64,000 nt of DNA from Berberis thunbergii (GCA_003290165.1 QNQO01000506.1:434001-498000), one strand, 5' to 3'. Positions 41,481-52,800 are shown, counted from the first letter of the stretch. Program-made: numbers and translations. Notes: generated from the sequence alone by a model not told the origin.

Positions 41481-42817
41481 CTAATACTGAGCCACCGCAT
41501 CAATTGTAGCAGCTGCTGTGCCCTTGAATCTGCAAGCTTTGCAAATAGGTGAAAAGAGGGATGCAGCGCGATATTTGTCCTCTCCTCCCATCATTGGCAT
41601 GGGAACACCAACCTTGACTGGACTGACATAGTCTGGCCTGTATGTTTTGCCTAGCACTCCCTCAACTAAGTCTGTCAGCTTGGTGAACCGGAATTGAGTT
41701 TCCAAGTGTGCAAAAGCATCATCAGATGGCAGTTGGTAGTTGTGCGCTTTACTCTCTTCAGCTCCAATAGGTGTAACCTTTACATCCATCTCTAACAATC
41801 CACTTACCGTCACTCTCACATTGTTTGTCTCATCAGTTCGTTCTACTATTAATTCTCTCCTTCCAGCATGTGTACGCCATTCAGCTTGGTCGTCAGCTGG
41901 TATCTCAATTGATTGACCATCCCATCGGACAGTGAGGGCATCTAGTTTGTCGTTCCAATGAGAGATTCTTTTAGCAGCTAGTACTAGAGTGTGAGACTCA
42001 AACATGACGGATAATGCCTGCACCCATGTGAAGTCCCTTGTCCTACCCTGTGGTCGGGTTCCAATGAAGTGTGCATTAATTTGGACATCATCATCAGAAA
42101 CAAGGGCAAAGTCTCCTCCCTTGGCTCCATGGAAGTAGAACATCACACCATCACCACCAATGAATCGTGGATCATAGCATACAGAGCCATATCCTTCACA
42201 TTTAGGTTTCCTATCTGCAAATTACATGAAAGTTATGATTAAGTTGGAAAACCTTCAGACTCCATATGCCAAAACTTGTTATTTTGTAAAGGAATCTGTA
42301 TATACGGTTAAGTGCTCATCTGACCAAGCCTTTAGTGTCATCTATTGCAAGTCATATACACTAAGAGCGGGACAGTTAACATGTAATTGGTAATAGTAAA
42401 CTTACATTTGCAAGTTGTTTCACACTTGCTACCACAATTGATGAAGCATCCCTTGAACTTCTTGTTCTTCTTAGGCTTCCTCTCTGGGCACTCAGCAGGG
42501 CATTCGAGTGTCTTGTAATAGCAATGTCCTTTTGCCTTACAGTGAACTCTCTCCTGCCCAGTCTCCTTCTTTCCTGGCAATTCGTCATAGTCTGTCTCAT
42601 CATTGTCTTTTCCAGCATTGCCTTTATCGTTCCTATCAGTCTTTCCCTTGTTATCTGCCTTGCCAGTCCCTTTCCCGTTGCCATTACCATTTCCACTACC
42701 AGTAACCGTGCCTTTACCATCAGTCTTCCCTTTGTCATCTCCCACAGCTAAGTTGGCACTCATGGAGACAAGCAGCACAAGAACTGCAACCAAAAGAATA
42801 GACTTGCGCCTATCCAT
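41481..42817 (-). CDS. Root-cap/LEA-related secreted protein (RCP-2), intact, two exons
   Basis: Exon 1 42817-42406 (donor GTAAGT), exon 2 42214-41481 (acceptor TTTGCAG); the joined frame is open, about 381 residues. Signal peptide at residues 1-26 (RRKSILLVAVLVLLVSMSA, then NLAVGD). A Gly/Asn/Lys-rich linker follows at about 27-80, shorter than in the paralogue. The Cys-rich block is HCKAKGHCYYKTLECPAECP, then FKGCFINCGSKCETTC. The root-cap domain starts at about 138 (CEGYGSVCYDPRFIGGDG; FYFHGAKGGDFALVSDDDVQ; GRTRDFTWVQALSVMFESHT; RTDETNNVRVTVSG; YQLPSDDAFAHLETQFRF; CKACRFKGTAAATIDAVAQY end). Family members are secreted and linked to root cap or seed tissue; the molecular function is unknown. 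It is the tandem partner of the broken gene at 14661-16374, now separated by 25 kb of transposons. Confidence 0.9.
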
Positions 42818-42938
42818 TTCTTACTATTTATTAGTCTCTCTATTCTTTCTCTTGTTTCGGTATGCTATAAGCGTTTGTAGCTAGGAGTAGTAGATGATGA
42901 GCGATTGAGGATATGGACTCCTTGAGAGTTCATGGAGG

Positions 42939-42946
42939 TATTTATA
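42939..42946 (-). promoter_or_regulatory. TATA box of RCP-2
   Basis: TATAAATA on the minus strand, 122 bases before the ATG at 42817. It would give a 5' UTR of about 90 bases. Confidence 0.6.
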
Positions 42947-43107
42947 GCACATTGCAGGAGAAACAAAACCTTGACATCGATCGTGCATATTCCACAGCTG
43001 TTCCCTTCTCCCATGCATAAAGCAAAGTTAACTCATCGCTGCTTCCTTATCATTATTTTAGTTTGGTGTCATATTAGAGCAAAGTGAACTTAGTTCATTT
43101 TATTCAA

Positions 43108-43289
43108 AGGTACCAACATAAACTAATTACCCTGATGGACAATCTACTAACAGAAACATGTGTATCAAACATTCCCTTTCATTGGTTAATATTAAACTGA
43201 AGGTACCAACATAAACTTACCCTGGTGGACAAACTATTAACAGAAACATGCGTATCAAACACTCCCTTTCATTGGTTAATAGTAAACTA
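43108..43289. repeat. Tandem duplication, unit about 92 bp
   Basis: Two adjacent copies (43108-43200 and 43201-43289) share AGGTACCAACATAAACT, CAGAAACATG, GTATCAAACA and CCCTTTCATTGGTTAATA, with about 8 differences. It lies upstream of RCP-2, about 170-350 bases beyond its TATA box. Confidence 0.88.
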
Positions 43290-43416
43290 ATCCTATAATT
43301 TGACACTTCAATAATAAGAGCATGACTAGGCTGCCTTCTGATGCTGTATAATTTGAAATGAACTGATACTTGAAAGATTTTTCTTTTTAGGAAAACATAT
43401 GAAGTATGTTTTTTAA

Positions 43417-43800
43417 AACATCCGTCGCTAACTGATGTTTTTTTTTAAAAATTTAATATTTTTTTTTATATTAGCGACGGCAATTTGGCCATGGCTAACA
43501 ATTTTTTTTTAAAAAAAATTTAACATTATTTTTATATTAGCGACGGCATTTTGGCCGTGGCTAACAGATTTTAAAAAAAAATTAACATTATTTTTATATT
43601 AGCGACGGCATTTTAGCCGTAGCTAACTGATTTTTTTTAAAAATATTTAATATTATTTTTTATATTAGCGACGGCATTTTAGTCGTGGCTAATTGATTTT
43701 TTTTAATTTAACATTATTTTTTATTTTAGCGACGGGCATTTTGCCGTGGCTAAATGGTTTTTTTTTTTAATTTACATTATTTTTATATTATCGCTAAATG
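43417..43800. repeat. CACTA-3 left subterminal array, unit about 65-75 bp
   Basis: About six units, each TATTAGCGACGGCATTTTGG, then CCGTGGCTAAC and a T/A-rich spacer. Each unit contains an imperfect palindrome (TTAGCGACGG ... CCGTGGCTAA). Confidence 0.85.
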
Positions 43801-43839
43801 GTTTTTTTTAAATATATATATATATAAATATATATTTCG

Positions 43840-44090
43840 ATCTCTCCGAGATCTCTGAGATTTTTAAAATATATATATATATATATATTTAAAAAATATC
43901 AAAAATCTCTCCGAGAAGATCTGAGATTTCAGATCTCGAGAACTCAGAACTTTGAGATTCTCCGAGATCAGAGATCTCATATCTCCGAGATCCGAGATAT
44001 CAGAGATCTCAGGTCTCAGATCTCCGAGATCTCAGGTCTCAGATCTCTGAGATGAGAGATCTCAGATCTCCGAGAGAGAGGTGGCGAATG
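43840..44090. repeat. GATCTC-rich palindromic block
   Basis: Dense alternation of GAGATC, GATCTC and CTCCGAGATC motifs between two runs of TA dinucleotides (43819-43841 and 43868-43888). The words are self-complementary and can fold back at many registers. No coding signal. Confidence 0.75.
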
Positions 44091-44409
44091 AAGGGAGGGG
44101 AGAGAGAGGCGACCGGGATCGGTGTCGAGGGAGGCGACCGGGATCGGTGTCGAGGAAGCGGCGGACTTCTCCTCAGTGGGTTTCTTCTCTGGAAGATGAG
44201 AGAAAAAAAAATTTTTGAGAGAAATTTTTTGTTTAAGTTGGTTTGAAGAAAAAATTGAAATTTATATAGAGAAAGGTAATTGAAGGGGATTGGTTGTGTT
44301 AGTTTCACGCGGATCGATGACGTGGTTTGGTTTAGTGCGTTGGATTGAGCTAAATTTTTTGGTGTTATTAACGGTTGAGATGAGATTTCACGCAGATCGG
44401 TGATATTTT

Positions 44410-44560
44410 TTTTAAAAAACCAATTAGCGACGGCATACCTCTTTACTGTTTTTTTTAATCCAATTAGCGACGGTCTACTTGCCGTCGCTAACCTCTTTAA
44501 TGTTTTTTTAAACCAATTAGCGACGGCAATTATGCCGTCACTAACCTCTTTAGTGTGTGT
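44410..44560. repeat. Second CACTA-3 palindromic cluster
   Basis: Three units of CCAATTAGCGACGG ... GCCGTCGCTAACCTCTTTA (about 44420, 44460 and 44513), about 55 bp apart, directly before the minisatellite. Confidence 0.8.
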
Positions 44561-44574
44561 GTTTTTTAAAACCT

Positions 44575-47050
44575 CTTCTTTGATCTTTTTTTATCTGATC
44601 TTCTTTGGTCTTCTTTAATCTTATTTGATCTGATCTTCTTTGATTTGATCTTCTTTGATCTAATTTTCTTTGATCTAATCTGATCTTCTTTAATCTGATC
44701 TGATTTTCTTTGATCTTATTTGATATTCTTTGATCTGATCTTCTCGGATCTGATTCGATCTTCTTTGAACTTCTTTGATTTTCTTTGATTTTCTTTGATC
44801 TTTTTTTATCTGATCTTCTTTGGTCTTCTTTGATTTTATTTTGATATTCTTTGATCTGATCTTCCTTGATCTTCTCTGATCTTCTTTGAATTCTTGATCT
44901 TCTTTTATCTTTTTGATCTGATCTTCTTTGATTTTCTTTGGTCTTCTTTGATCTTCTTCGATCTTATTTGATATTCTTCGATCTTATTTGATATTCTTTG
45001 ATCTGATCTGATCTTCTTTGATCTTCTTTGATCTTATTTGATATTCTTTGATCTGATCTGATCTTCTTTGATCTTTTTGAACTTCCTTGATCTTCTTTGA
45101 TTTTCTTTGATCTTCTTTGATTTTTTTGATCTGATCTTCTTTGATCTTCTTTGGGTCTACTTTGATCTTCTTCGATCTTATTTGATATTCTTTGATCTGA
45201 TCTTCCTTGATCTTCTGTGATCTTCCTTGATCTTCTTTGAATTCTTTGATCTTCTTTTATCTTTTTTGATCTGATCTTCTTTGGTCTTCTTTGATCTTCT
45301 TCGATCTTATTTGATATTCTTCGATCTTATTTGATATATTCTTTGATCTGATCTGATCTTCTTTGATCTTATTTGATATTCTTTGATTTGATCTTCTCTA
45401 ATCTTCTTTGATCATCTTTGAACTTCTTTGATCTTCTTTGATTTCTTTGATCTTTTTTTATCTAATCTTCTTTGATCTTCTTTGGTCTTCTTTGGTCTTC
45501 TTTGATCTTCTTCGATCTTATTTGATATTATTTGATCTGATCTTCTTTGAATTCTTTGATATTCTTTTATCTTTTTTGATCTGATATTCTTTGATCTTCT
45601 TTGATCTTCTTTGATATTCTTCGATCTTATTTGATATTCTTTGATTTGATCTGATCTTATCTTCTTTAATCTTATTTGATATTCTTTGATCTGATCTTCT
45701 CTGATCTTCTTTGAACTTCTTTGATATTCTTTGATCTTCTTTTATCTTTTTTGATCTGATCTTCTTGGATATTCTTTGGTCTTCTTTGATCTTCTTCGAT
45801 CTTATTTGATATTATTTGATCTGATCTTCCTTGATCTTCTCTGATCTTCTTTGATCTTCTTTGAATTCTTTGATCTTCTTTTATCTTTTTTGTTCTGATC
45901 TTCTTTAAGTCTTCTTTAATCTTCTTTGATCTTCTTTCGATCTTATTTGATATTCTTTGATCTGATCTTCTTTGATTTTCTTTGATATTCTTTGAACTTC
46001 TTTGATCTTCTTTGATTTTCTTTGATCTGATCTTCTTTGATCTGATCTGATCTTCTTTGATCTTATCTGGTTTTCTTTGATTTTCTTTGATCTGATCTGA
46101 TCTTCTTTGAACTTCTCTGATCTTCTTTGATTTTCTTTGATCTTCTTTAATCTGATCTGATCTTTTTTTATCTGGTCCTTCTTTGGTCTTCTTTGATCTT
46201 ATTTGATCTGATATTCTTTGATTTTCTTTGATCTTCTTTGATCTGATCTGATTTTCTTTTATCTGATATTTTTTTATCTGATCTTCTTTGGTCTTCTTTG
46301 ATCTTAGTTGATCTGATATTCTTTGATCTGATCTGATCTTATTTGATCTGATCTTCTTTGATCTACTTTTAACTTCTTTGATCTTCTTTGATCTTATCTG
46401 ATCTGATTTAATCTAATCTCTTTGATCTACTTTTAACTTCTTTGATCTACTTTTAACTTCTTTGATCTCATCTGATCTTCTTTGATCTGATCTTTTTATC
46501 TTCTTTGATCTAATATTTTTTGATCTACTTTTAACTTCTTTGATCTTCTTTGATCTGATCTGATCTAATCTTCTTTGATCTTCTTTTAACTTCTTTGATT
46601 TGATATTCTTTGATCTTCTTTGATCTGATCTGATCTGATTTTCTTTGATCTAATCTGATCTTCTTTGATCTACTTTGATCTAATCTTCTTTGATATTCTT
46701 TTAACTTATTTGATCTGATCTTCTATGGTCTTGTTTGATCTTCTTAGATCTTTTTTGATTTGATCTTCTTTGATCTAATCTTCTTTGATATGATCTTCTT
46801 TGATCTTTTCTGATCTTTTTTTATCTTCTCTGATCTTCTTTGAATTTCTTTGATCTGATCTTCTTTTATCTTCTTTGATATTCTTTTATCTGATCTTATT
46901 TGATCTGATCTTCTTTGAATTTATTTGATCTGATGTTATCTTCTTTGATCTCATCTTCTTTGATCTGATTTGATTTTTTTTATCTGATCTTCTTTTATCT
47001 TCTTTGATATGATCTGATTTTTTTTATCTGATCATCTTTTATCTTCTTTT
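44575..47050. repeat. TTCTTTGATC/TGATC minisatellite, about 2.5 kb
   Basis: An irregular array of TTCTTTGATC and TGATCTGATC with variants (TTATTTGATATTCTTTGATC, TTCTTCGATC, AACTTCTTTGATC). Higher-order repeats of about 60-140 bp can be seen, for example the blocks at 44990-45060 and 45330-45400. The plus strand is strongly pyrimidine-rich. No ORF longer than shadows. Confidence 0.92.
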
Positions 47051-47129
47051 TATTCGAAAATGTGTTATTGGAGATTTTATCCAGTTTATAAATATATAGC
47101 GATTTTGTTTTATATAATTAAAAAAAAAA

Positions 47130-48045
47130 TCACATTTAGCTACGGTATTTTGACCGTAGCTAACAAATTTTTTTTGTAAACATTAGCTACGGCCCTAGTG
47201 CCGTCGCTATATTGTTTTCTTATAAATTTTTTTTTAAAATCACAAAAACATTAGCTACGGCTGTATTGCCGTCGCTAAGTTGTTTTGTTATAGTTTTTTT
47301 TTTTAAAAAATCACATTAGCGACGGTATGTGGACCGTAGCTAACAAAATTTTTTTTTCTAAACCTTAGCTACGGCCCCAGTGCCGTCGCTAAGTTGTTTT
47401 GTTATATTTTTTTTAAAAAAATCACATTAGCTACGGCCCGCGTGCCATCGCTAAGGTGTTTTCCTATAATTTTTTTAAAAAAAATCACAAAAACATTTCT
47501 AAACATTAGCTACGGCTGTATTGCCGTCGCTAAGTTGTTTTCTTATATTTTTTTTAAATAAAAATCACATTAGCTACGGCCCTCCTGCCGTCGCTAAGGT
47601 GTTTTCCTATAATTTTTTTTTTTTAAATTACAAAAACATTTCTAAACATTAGCTACGGCTGTATTGTCGTCGCTAAGTTGTTTTGTTATATTTTTTAAAA
47701 AAAATCATATTAGCGACGGTATGTGGACCGTAGCTAACAAAAAAAATTTCTAAACCTTAGCTACGGCCAAAGTGTCGTCGCTAAGTTGTTTTGTTATATT
47801 TAAAAAAAAAAATCACATTAGCTACGGTATTTTGACCGTAGCTAACAAAAAAATTTCTAAACATTAGCAACGGTTTGAATGCCGTCGCTAATCCTCGTAT
47901 TAGCGACGGTTTTAAACCGTCGCAAAACGGTTAGCGACGGTTATTTTAATTTATGTACCGAAACCGTGGCAGAAACCATAGCGACGGTTTAATGCCGTCG
48001 CAAACCGTTTAAATAGCCGTCGCTAATTTCCGTAGCTAATTTTGG
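47130..48045. repeat. CACTA-3 right subterminal array of short palindromes
   Basis: About fourteen units at 40-75-bp spacing, each TTAGCTACGGNNN..NNNCCGTCGCTAA or close to it: 10-bp arms and 7-8-bp loops. The loop words vary (CCCTAGT, CTGTATT, TATGTGGA, CCAAAGT), while arms alternate between TTAGCTACGG and TTAGCGACGG. The last units (47890-48040) carry TTTAAACCGTCGC variants. Confidence 0.88.
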
Positions 48046-48060
48046 TTTTTTTTTATAGTG

Positions 48061-49815
48061 TGACTTATTTGTTATTTTCTAATTAGCATATTTTCCATTT
48101 TTACGTTGATTATATGTTTTGAATACATTGATGTGTGTTGTAATTAAATTTCTGAACTCGACAAGAATTTGTATTTCTTTCTGACTACGCTTTAAATTTT
48201 TCCTTGATTCGCTGTATATTATCTCTTTCTTTCAATTTGTTAGTGACAGATGTAAGAATGCATCTTTTTCTCTTTTTTAGCTAGGCAAGCAAAGGATTTT
48301 CTTGATAGAACTGACTTAATTAGTATCTGTATCGGTAACTGTATGTGTTGGATGGTCAAGCAAGGCTTTTTTTTTTTCTTCACCGAAGCTTAAGGAAACA
48401 AACACAAATGCTGGAGAAAAGTGTCATGCCAAACCAGCACGTCTGAAGGACTAAAATGCTGATGCCTCAACACATTCCGAGGACCATCTAACAGGACTTG
48501 GGAGGACACCTCTACGCGGTTGCGTGGCCAGATATGAACTTCTCTCTTTTTATCTCAAAGGCTATATATAATAGAAATAAATATTTTGCTTCAGAGAGGA
48601 GATTGCTTACAATTGCTAAATGCTCAGCTGCACTTAAAGGTCCAGATACACTTAATTGGTTAACTACTTGATATAATAACACAAGATAGCGCATGAGAAT
48701 ATTTTATGATCTATTCCCTTCTGAACTTGCGGAATCCCTATACAGGTGCCCCTTTTCTTCTTATTTTGATATAGATCATTTCTTATTTTTAATTATTTAT
48801 TATGATTTATATTTTGTGATGTTACCATTGAAATTGGGTCTATCAACCCCTTGTAACCAAGATTGATTATGGGGATTCTTTAGTGCTTGCTCTTCCTGCT
48901 GCCCCTGAAGAAGGCTCGTATTTTTGCCATTTTATAATTTGGTATTCAGCTTGTTGGTTTTAAGCCATAGAGATTTGGACATCAGGTTTATCAAAATAAA
49001 TAAAATTAAATCATACCAATTGCAGACTGCAACATAAGTTTAAATATATGAACAAATCGAAAAAATCTTATCAATGAATTTGAAAAAGTCTCAAATATTA
49101 TAACTGCAAGTTGAAGGCACAATCTACTGTCTGTGCTTTGCTTTTTTTTTTTTTTTTTTTTTGCCGGGGTGCCCTAATTTATGTTTGTGGTGTCAACATC
49201 ACAGACCTTCTGGATATTGCTTACAAACCAAAACTCATTCCCGCCAATATACTCTTGATAATGACACAGAAAGAAACTTCAATTCGATACGCTCACAAGT
49301 CGCATGAACTGAACCCCTTCTCATTTCCTTTAGTTCTGATCTGAGGTACAATTTGCTCTCCCATTTCAATTTCTCATCAATTTTCATAATTTTACTGCAC
49401 CTTTGCTAATCTCTCATGCATTTTTTTGTTTTGTTTCCCCTTAAAAGTGTCGAATTTGGCTTTCTTTGCTCTAATCCGGAAATCGGCACTCCCTATTTAG
49501 CTCGGAGTACTCAGAAATGGTCAATTTCGGTTGAAATAAAGACTCTGTACAAAGTGTCTGTGTCTTGAGTAGTCTGAGTACAAGAATGTCTCCCCAGTGT
49601 CTGATTTCACATGGAGATTTAAATGAAGATGAAGATAAATAGAAAAGGGTCTACTGCATTATCATCAATTTTTTGTGTTTGAACTTCTTAAATAGTTGTG
49701 GATTATGTAGAGTCTATGTTATTCTTTTGTGTGATGATTTCTTTACCTTTTTACAATTTACTCCGCAAATGGTTTTTTGGGTTGGGTTATCTTCTTGTTA
49801 CTTCCAGGTTCTAGC
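48061..49815. other. Intergenic or host intron sequence, weak exon candidates
   Basis: AT-rich. A stretch at 48685-48738 reads MRIFYDLFPSELAESLYR and ends with CAG before GTGCCC, resembling an exon border. No family recognised. T runs at 48368 and 49143. No transposon ends identified. Confidence 0.3.
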
Positions 49816-49820
49816 ATCAT

Positions 49821-50033
49821 TATTGAGAATATATTACGAATATCCTGATTGATTGAGAATATTTTTATTAGGAAAGTTGCTTATAGAGTCAATATTGTAT
49901 AATAGTTTTAAGGAAATTAGCAGATTATATTGTGAATATTCTCTGGATTAGTTTGTATATAAACAGGTGATTGTGAATGAAAAAGAAAAGACAATACACA
50001 CAAATCAATTCCTTTGTGTCTAATATTTCATCA
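49821..50033 (+). repeat. 5' LTR of Copia-2, with adjacent tRNA-Met primer-binding site
   Basis: 213 bp, TATTGAGAATATATTACG ... TAATATTTCATCA. The first dinucleotide is TA, not the usual TG, in both LTRs. It differs from the 3' LTR at GAGAATAT/GGGATAT and CAGGTG/CATGTG. Confidence 0.93.
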
Positions 50034-50209
50034 TGGTATCAGAGCAAAGAGTATCATAAAGGGAGGAAATGTACCTGTGTACGATTGGAACGATTGGATC
50101 TTCCTCTAACTGGGCCTTGTAACCTCGGAGTGCAGTCTCAAAGGGCATCAGTGATCCTTCTTCGAATAAGAAGGAACGAAGAAGAAGAAGAAAGATCGAA
50201 CCGCTGATC

Positions 50210-50420
50210 GAACCCCTAAAGGGACATCGACATCGACCCTCTGATTGAACCTCTGATCGACATTGACCCTCTGATCAACTCATATTGAACCTCTGATCGA
50301 CATCGACCCTCTGATCAACTCATATTGAACCTCTGATCAACTCATATTGAACCTCTGACCTGATCAAGAAGGAACTCTGATTGAAGAAGGAACCCTCTGA
50401 TTGAACCCCTAATCGAAGAT
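50210..50420 (+). repeat. Minisatellite in the Copia-2 leader
   Basis: About four copies of TGAACCTCTGATCGACAT and CGACCCTCTGATCAACTCAT in a unit of about 40 bp, within the untranslated leader between the primer-binding site and the first coding sequence. Confidence 0.8.
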
Positions 50421-50965
50421 ATTGTGTAAGAAGTGTGGAGATTCTGGAGAAGCTCTGATCGAAGAAGACGAAACAGGTGGGTGTGTGATTTGAACCCTTG
50501 CGATTTGAACACTGATCGAAGCAGTTTTGAACCTCAGTTGTACACTGATCGAAGAAGAAATCTCCTCCTCTCTGGTTTATGTTTGATCGTACCTGATCGA
50601 AGAACCTGATCGAGGAACCTCTAGCTGTGATTGAAACCTCAGAACCTCTCGTTGTCATCATCCCCTAACAAATCGAAAGGGTTCATCGTTGCCATTTCTC
50701 TTCAACACACAAAAACCCTAATCAGAGACTCAACACTCCCAACAGCAACCCTAAAAAAAAACCCCTCCTTTAGTTCATTCTTATTATCTCCATCGCTCGC
50801 TTTAGATCTCTGCTGCTTCTGTAACAACAATCAATCGATGAGATTAGAGAAGCAGATGAGAAACCCTAGCCGCAACTCAATCTAAGTGACTGAGTGAGAG
50901 AGAGAGAGAGAAGAAGAAGAAGAAGCCTCAGAACCTCGCTCTGGTTCTTGTTTATGTTCCTGTTT

Positions 50966-50968
<3 letters not shown>

Positions 50969-51008
<40 letters not shown>
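50969..51008 (+). repeat. Poly(A) tract inside Copia-2
   Basis: An unbroken run of about 40 A in the internal leader. It could reflect an internally copied poly(A) or replication slippage. Length may be unreliable. Confidence 0.9.
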
Positions 51009-51010
<2 letters not shown>

Positions 51011-51092
51011 TAGAGTTTATCTTCTGTGGCTGTCGTGAATACAGCTTTGATTCTTTCTACGGCGGTTCGAGATTTCTCTTTGAACATCGCTC

Positions 51093-52560
51093 ATGGCTGG
51101 CAGTGCCAACACTGCTCAGATAGGTTCTTCTGGAGCAGGAGTGACTCAGACAAATGCATCTCCACTGCCTGGGCTGAATACCACCTAGTGGCAGACACTT
51201 CTTCAGATGCTGGGTGGGTCAAAATCTGCCACGACCGATAAGATGATTGGTACGCCTTGGATTATTGACACGGGAGCTTCGAATCACATGACTGGCACGA
51301 TCGGGGATCTCCTTGACTTAAGGGAGATTGCTCAATGTCCCGTGGGATTGCCAGATGGGAGTAGCGCTATCGCCACTAAGGAGGGGACGATCCTTCTTGA
51401 CAGAATATTCTGTTTGCAAAATGTTCTTTATGTGCCAGGGCTAACTTGCAATTTAATTTCTGTGTCGCAATTGACTGATCATTATAACTGTTTTGTCCAA
51501 TTCACTAATGATCTGTGTGTTATACAGGACCGCACTTCGAGGATGCTGATTGGTGCGGGTGAACGACGCGATGGACTCTATTACTTCCGGGGGCTGCCAC
51601 AGGATCACGCAATAAAGGCCAATAGTGTGGTGTCTCTTGATCTATGGCACCAGCGACTGGGTCATCCATCTCTACAGGTAACAAAGTTAGTTCCCGACGT
51701 CAGTTTTAGTGAAAAGAAAAATCGCTTGAATAAAAACTGTGACGTCTGCCAGAGGGCAAAGCAAAGTAGAGATAAGTTTCCTGTTAGTGAACATAAAGCT
51801 TCGACTATTTTTGAACTTATTCACACTGATTTATGGGGACCTTATCGAACAACTTCTTCCTGTGGTGCTTCTTATTTTTTTACCATTGTTGATGATTTTT
51901 CCCGTGCTGTATGGATTTATTTACTTGTTGATAAGAAAGAGGTCTCCCGTACTCTTCAAATGTTTTTCTCGATGGTTAAGAGACAATTTGATAAAGAGGT
52001 AAAAATTTTGAGGAGTGATAATGGCACTGAATTCACTTGCCTGCGACAATATTTTCTTGATCATGGGATTGTTTTTCAAACGTCCTGTGTGGGAACACCT
52101 CAACAAAATGGGCGGGTTGAACGGAAACACCAACATATTTTGAACGTAGCTCGGGCGCTGCGTTTTCAGGGCTCTCTTCCTATTGAATTTTGGGGAGAAT
52201 GTGTCTTGACGGCTGGATACTTGATAAATAGGACTCCCTCCTTGGTTTTGAATGGGAAAACACCTTATAGTGTCTTGTATGGCAGCACACCAACTTACGA
52301 TCACTTGCGCATTTTGGGGTCCTTGTGTTATGCGCATGTGCAGACAGGGGATAAGTTTGCCAGTAGAAGTCGAAGGTGCGTCTTTGTTGGGTACCCTTAT
52401 GGAAAAAAGGGGTGGCGTTTGTATGACTTGGAGAAACAAGATTTCTTTGTTTCTCGTAATGTTGTATTCTCGGAAAGAGTTTTTCCCTTTGCAGATAATT
52501 TTAATTTAGACCACGATGGTCTGCCTAATATCGAGGCGGTTCAAGAGGACTTTGAGGAGA
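51093..52560 (+). pseudogene. Copia-2 gag stub, protease and integrase
   Basis: A gag N-terminus (MAGSANTAQIGSSGAGVTQT) reaches a stop (NTT*WQ) and the pre-protease stretch WQTLLQMLGGSKSA; no UBN2 core or CCHC knuckle lies between. Protease active site: WIIDTGASNHMTG, then VLYVPGLTCNLISVSQLTDH. Integrase: WHQRLGHPS, CDVCQRAKQSRDKFP, LIHTDLWGPYRTTSSCGASY, TIVDDFSRAVWIYLL, LRSDNGTEFTCLRQYFLDHG, TSCVGTPQQNGRVERKHQHI, then the C-terminal block LRILGSLCYAH and CVFVGYPYGKKGWRLYDLE. Catalytic D, D and E are all present. Frame open from 51207. Confidence 0.92.
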
Positions 52561-52569
52561 CATCTACAC

Positions 52570-52800
52570 CTGTTTTGAGGGGGGTGCCGATGAGTGTGTA
52601 CAGCCGGATGGGACTGCTGGGCAGTCGGCTAGTGCCGAGGAGTTTGTTCAGCCAAATAGGACTGTTGGGCAGTCGGTGTGTGCCGAGGATGGGCAAATGC
52701 TGGTGTCGAGGCGTTTGTACAGCCGGATGAGGCTGCTGGGCAGCCGGATGAGGCTGCAGGGCAGCCGGTTTGTGCGACCCAGGAGGACAACCCGGACGCA
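52570..52800 (+). repeat. Minisatellite in the Copia-2 integrase-RT linker
   Basis: A variable repeat of TACAGCCGGATGGGACTGCT, GGGCAGTCGGCTAGTGCCGA, with units of about 57-63 bp early and 21 bp late (CGGATGAGGCTGCTGGGCAG). The preferred frame changes across it, from 51207-52730 to 52678-53280. Confidence 0.85.

Larger units (their letters stand above)
43417..48060. mobile_element. CACTA-type element (CACTA-3), mostly palindromic and satellite repeats, left terminus not found
   Basis: The right terminus, read inward on the minus strand from 48060, is CACTATAAAAAAAACCAAAA followed by TTAGCTACGG, a CACTA-type end. Subterminal TTAGCGACGG/CCGTCGCTAA repeats occur on both sides (43417-43800, 44410-44560, 47130-48045). 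The middle is a minisatellite with no coding capacity. No CACTATAA-type end was found on the left, so it may be truncated near 43417. Non-autonomous. Confidence 0.65.

Noticed and set aside
43295..43310. TGA followed by CACTTCAA as the left end of CACTA-3
   Set aside because: The 3-bp duplication TGA would match the right flank (48061-48063), but the terminal bases after CACT do not match CACTATAAAAAA and no subterminal repeats follow for over 100 bases.
44575..47050. Regularly spaced repeats considered as a CRISPR array
   Set aside because: The units are 5-15 bp, contiguous and variable, without unique spacers, and the window is plant nuclear DNA.
47130..48045. Palindromic array considered as CRISPR or microRNA cluster
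   Set aside because: The arms are only 10 bp, the loops 7-8 bp, and the array lies at a CACTA terminus, where subterminal palindromes are expected.
50866..51087. Minus-strand ORF with a poly-Phe run
   Set aside because: Created by the 40-base A tract inside Copia-2.
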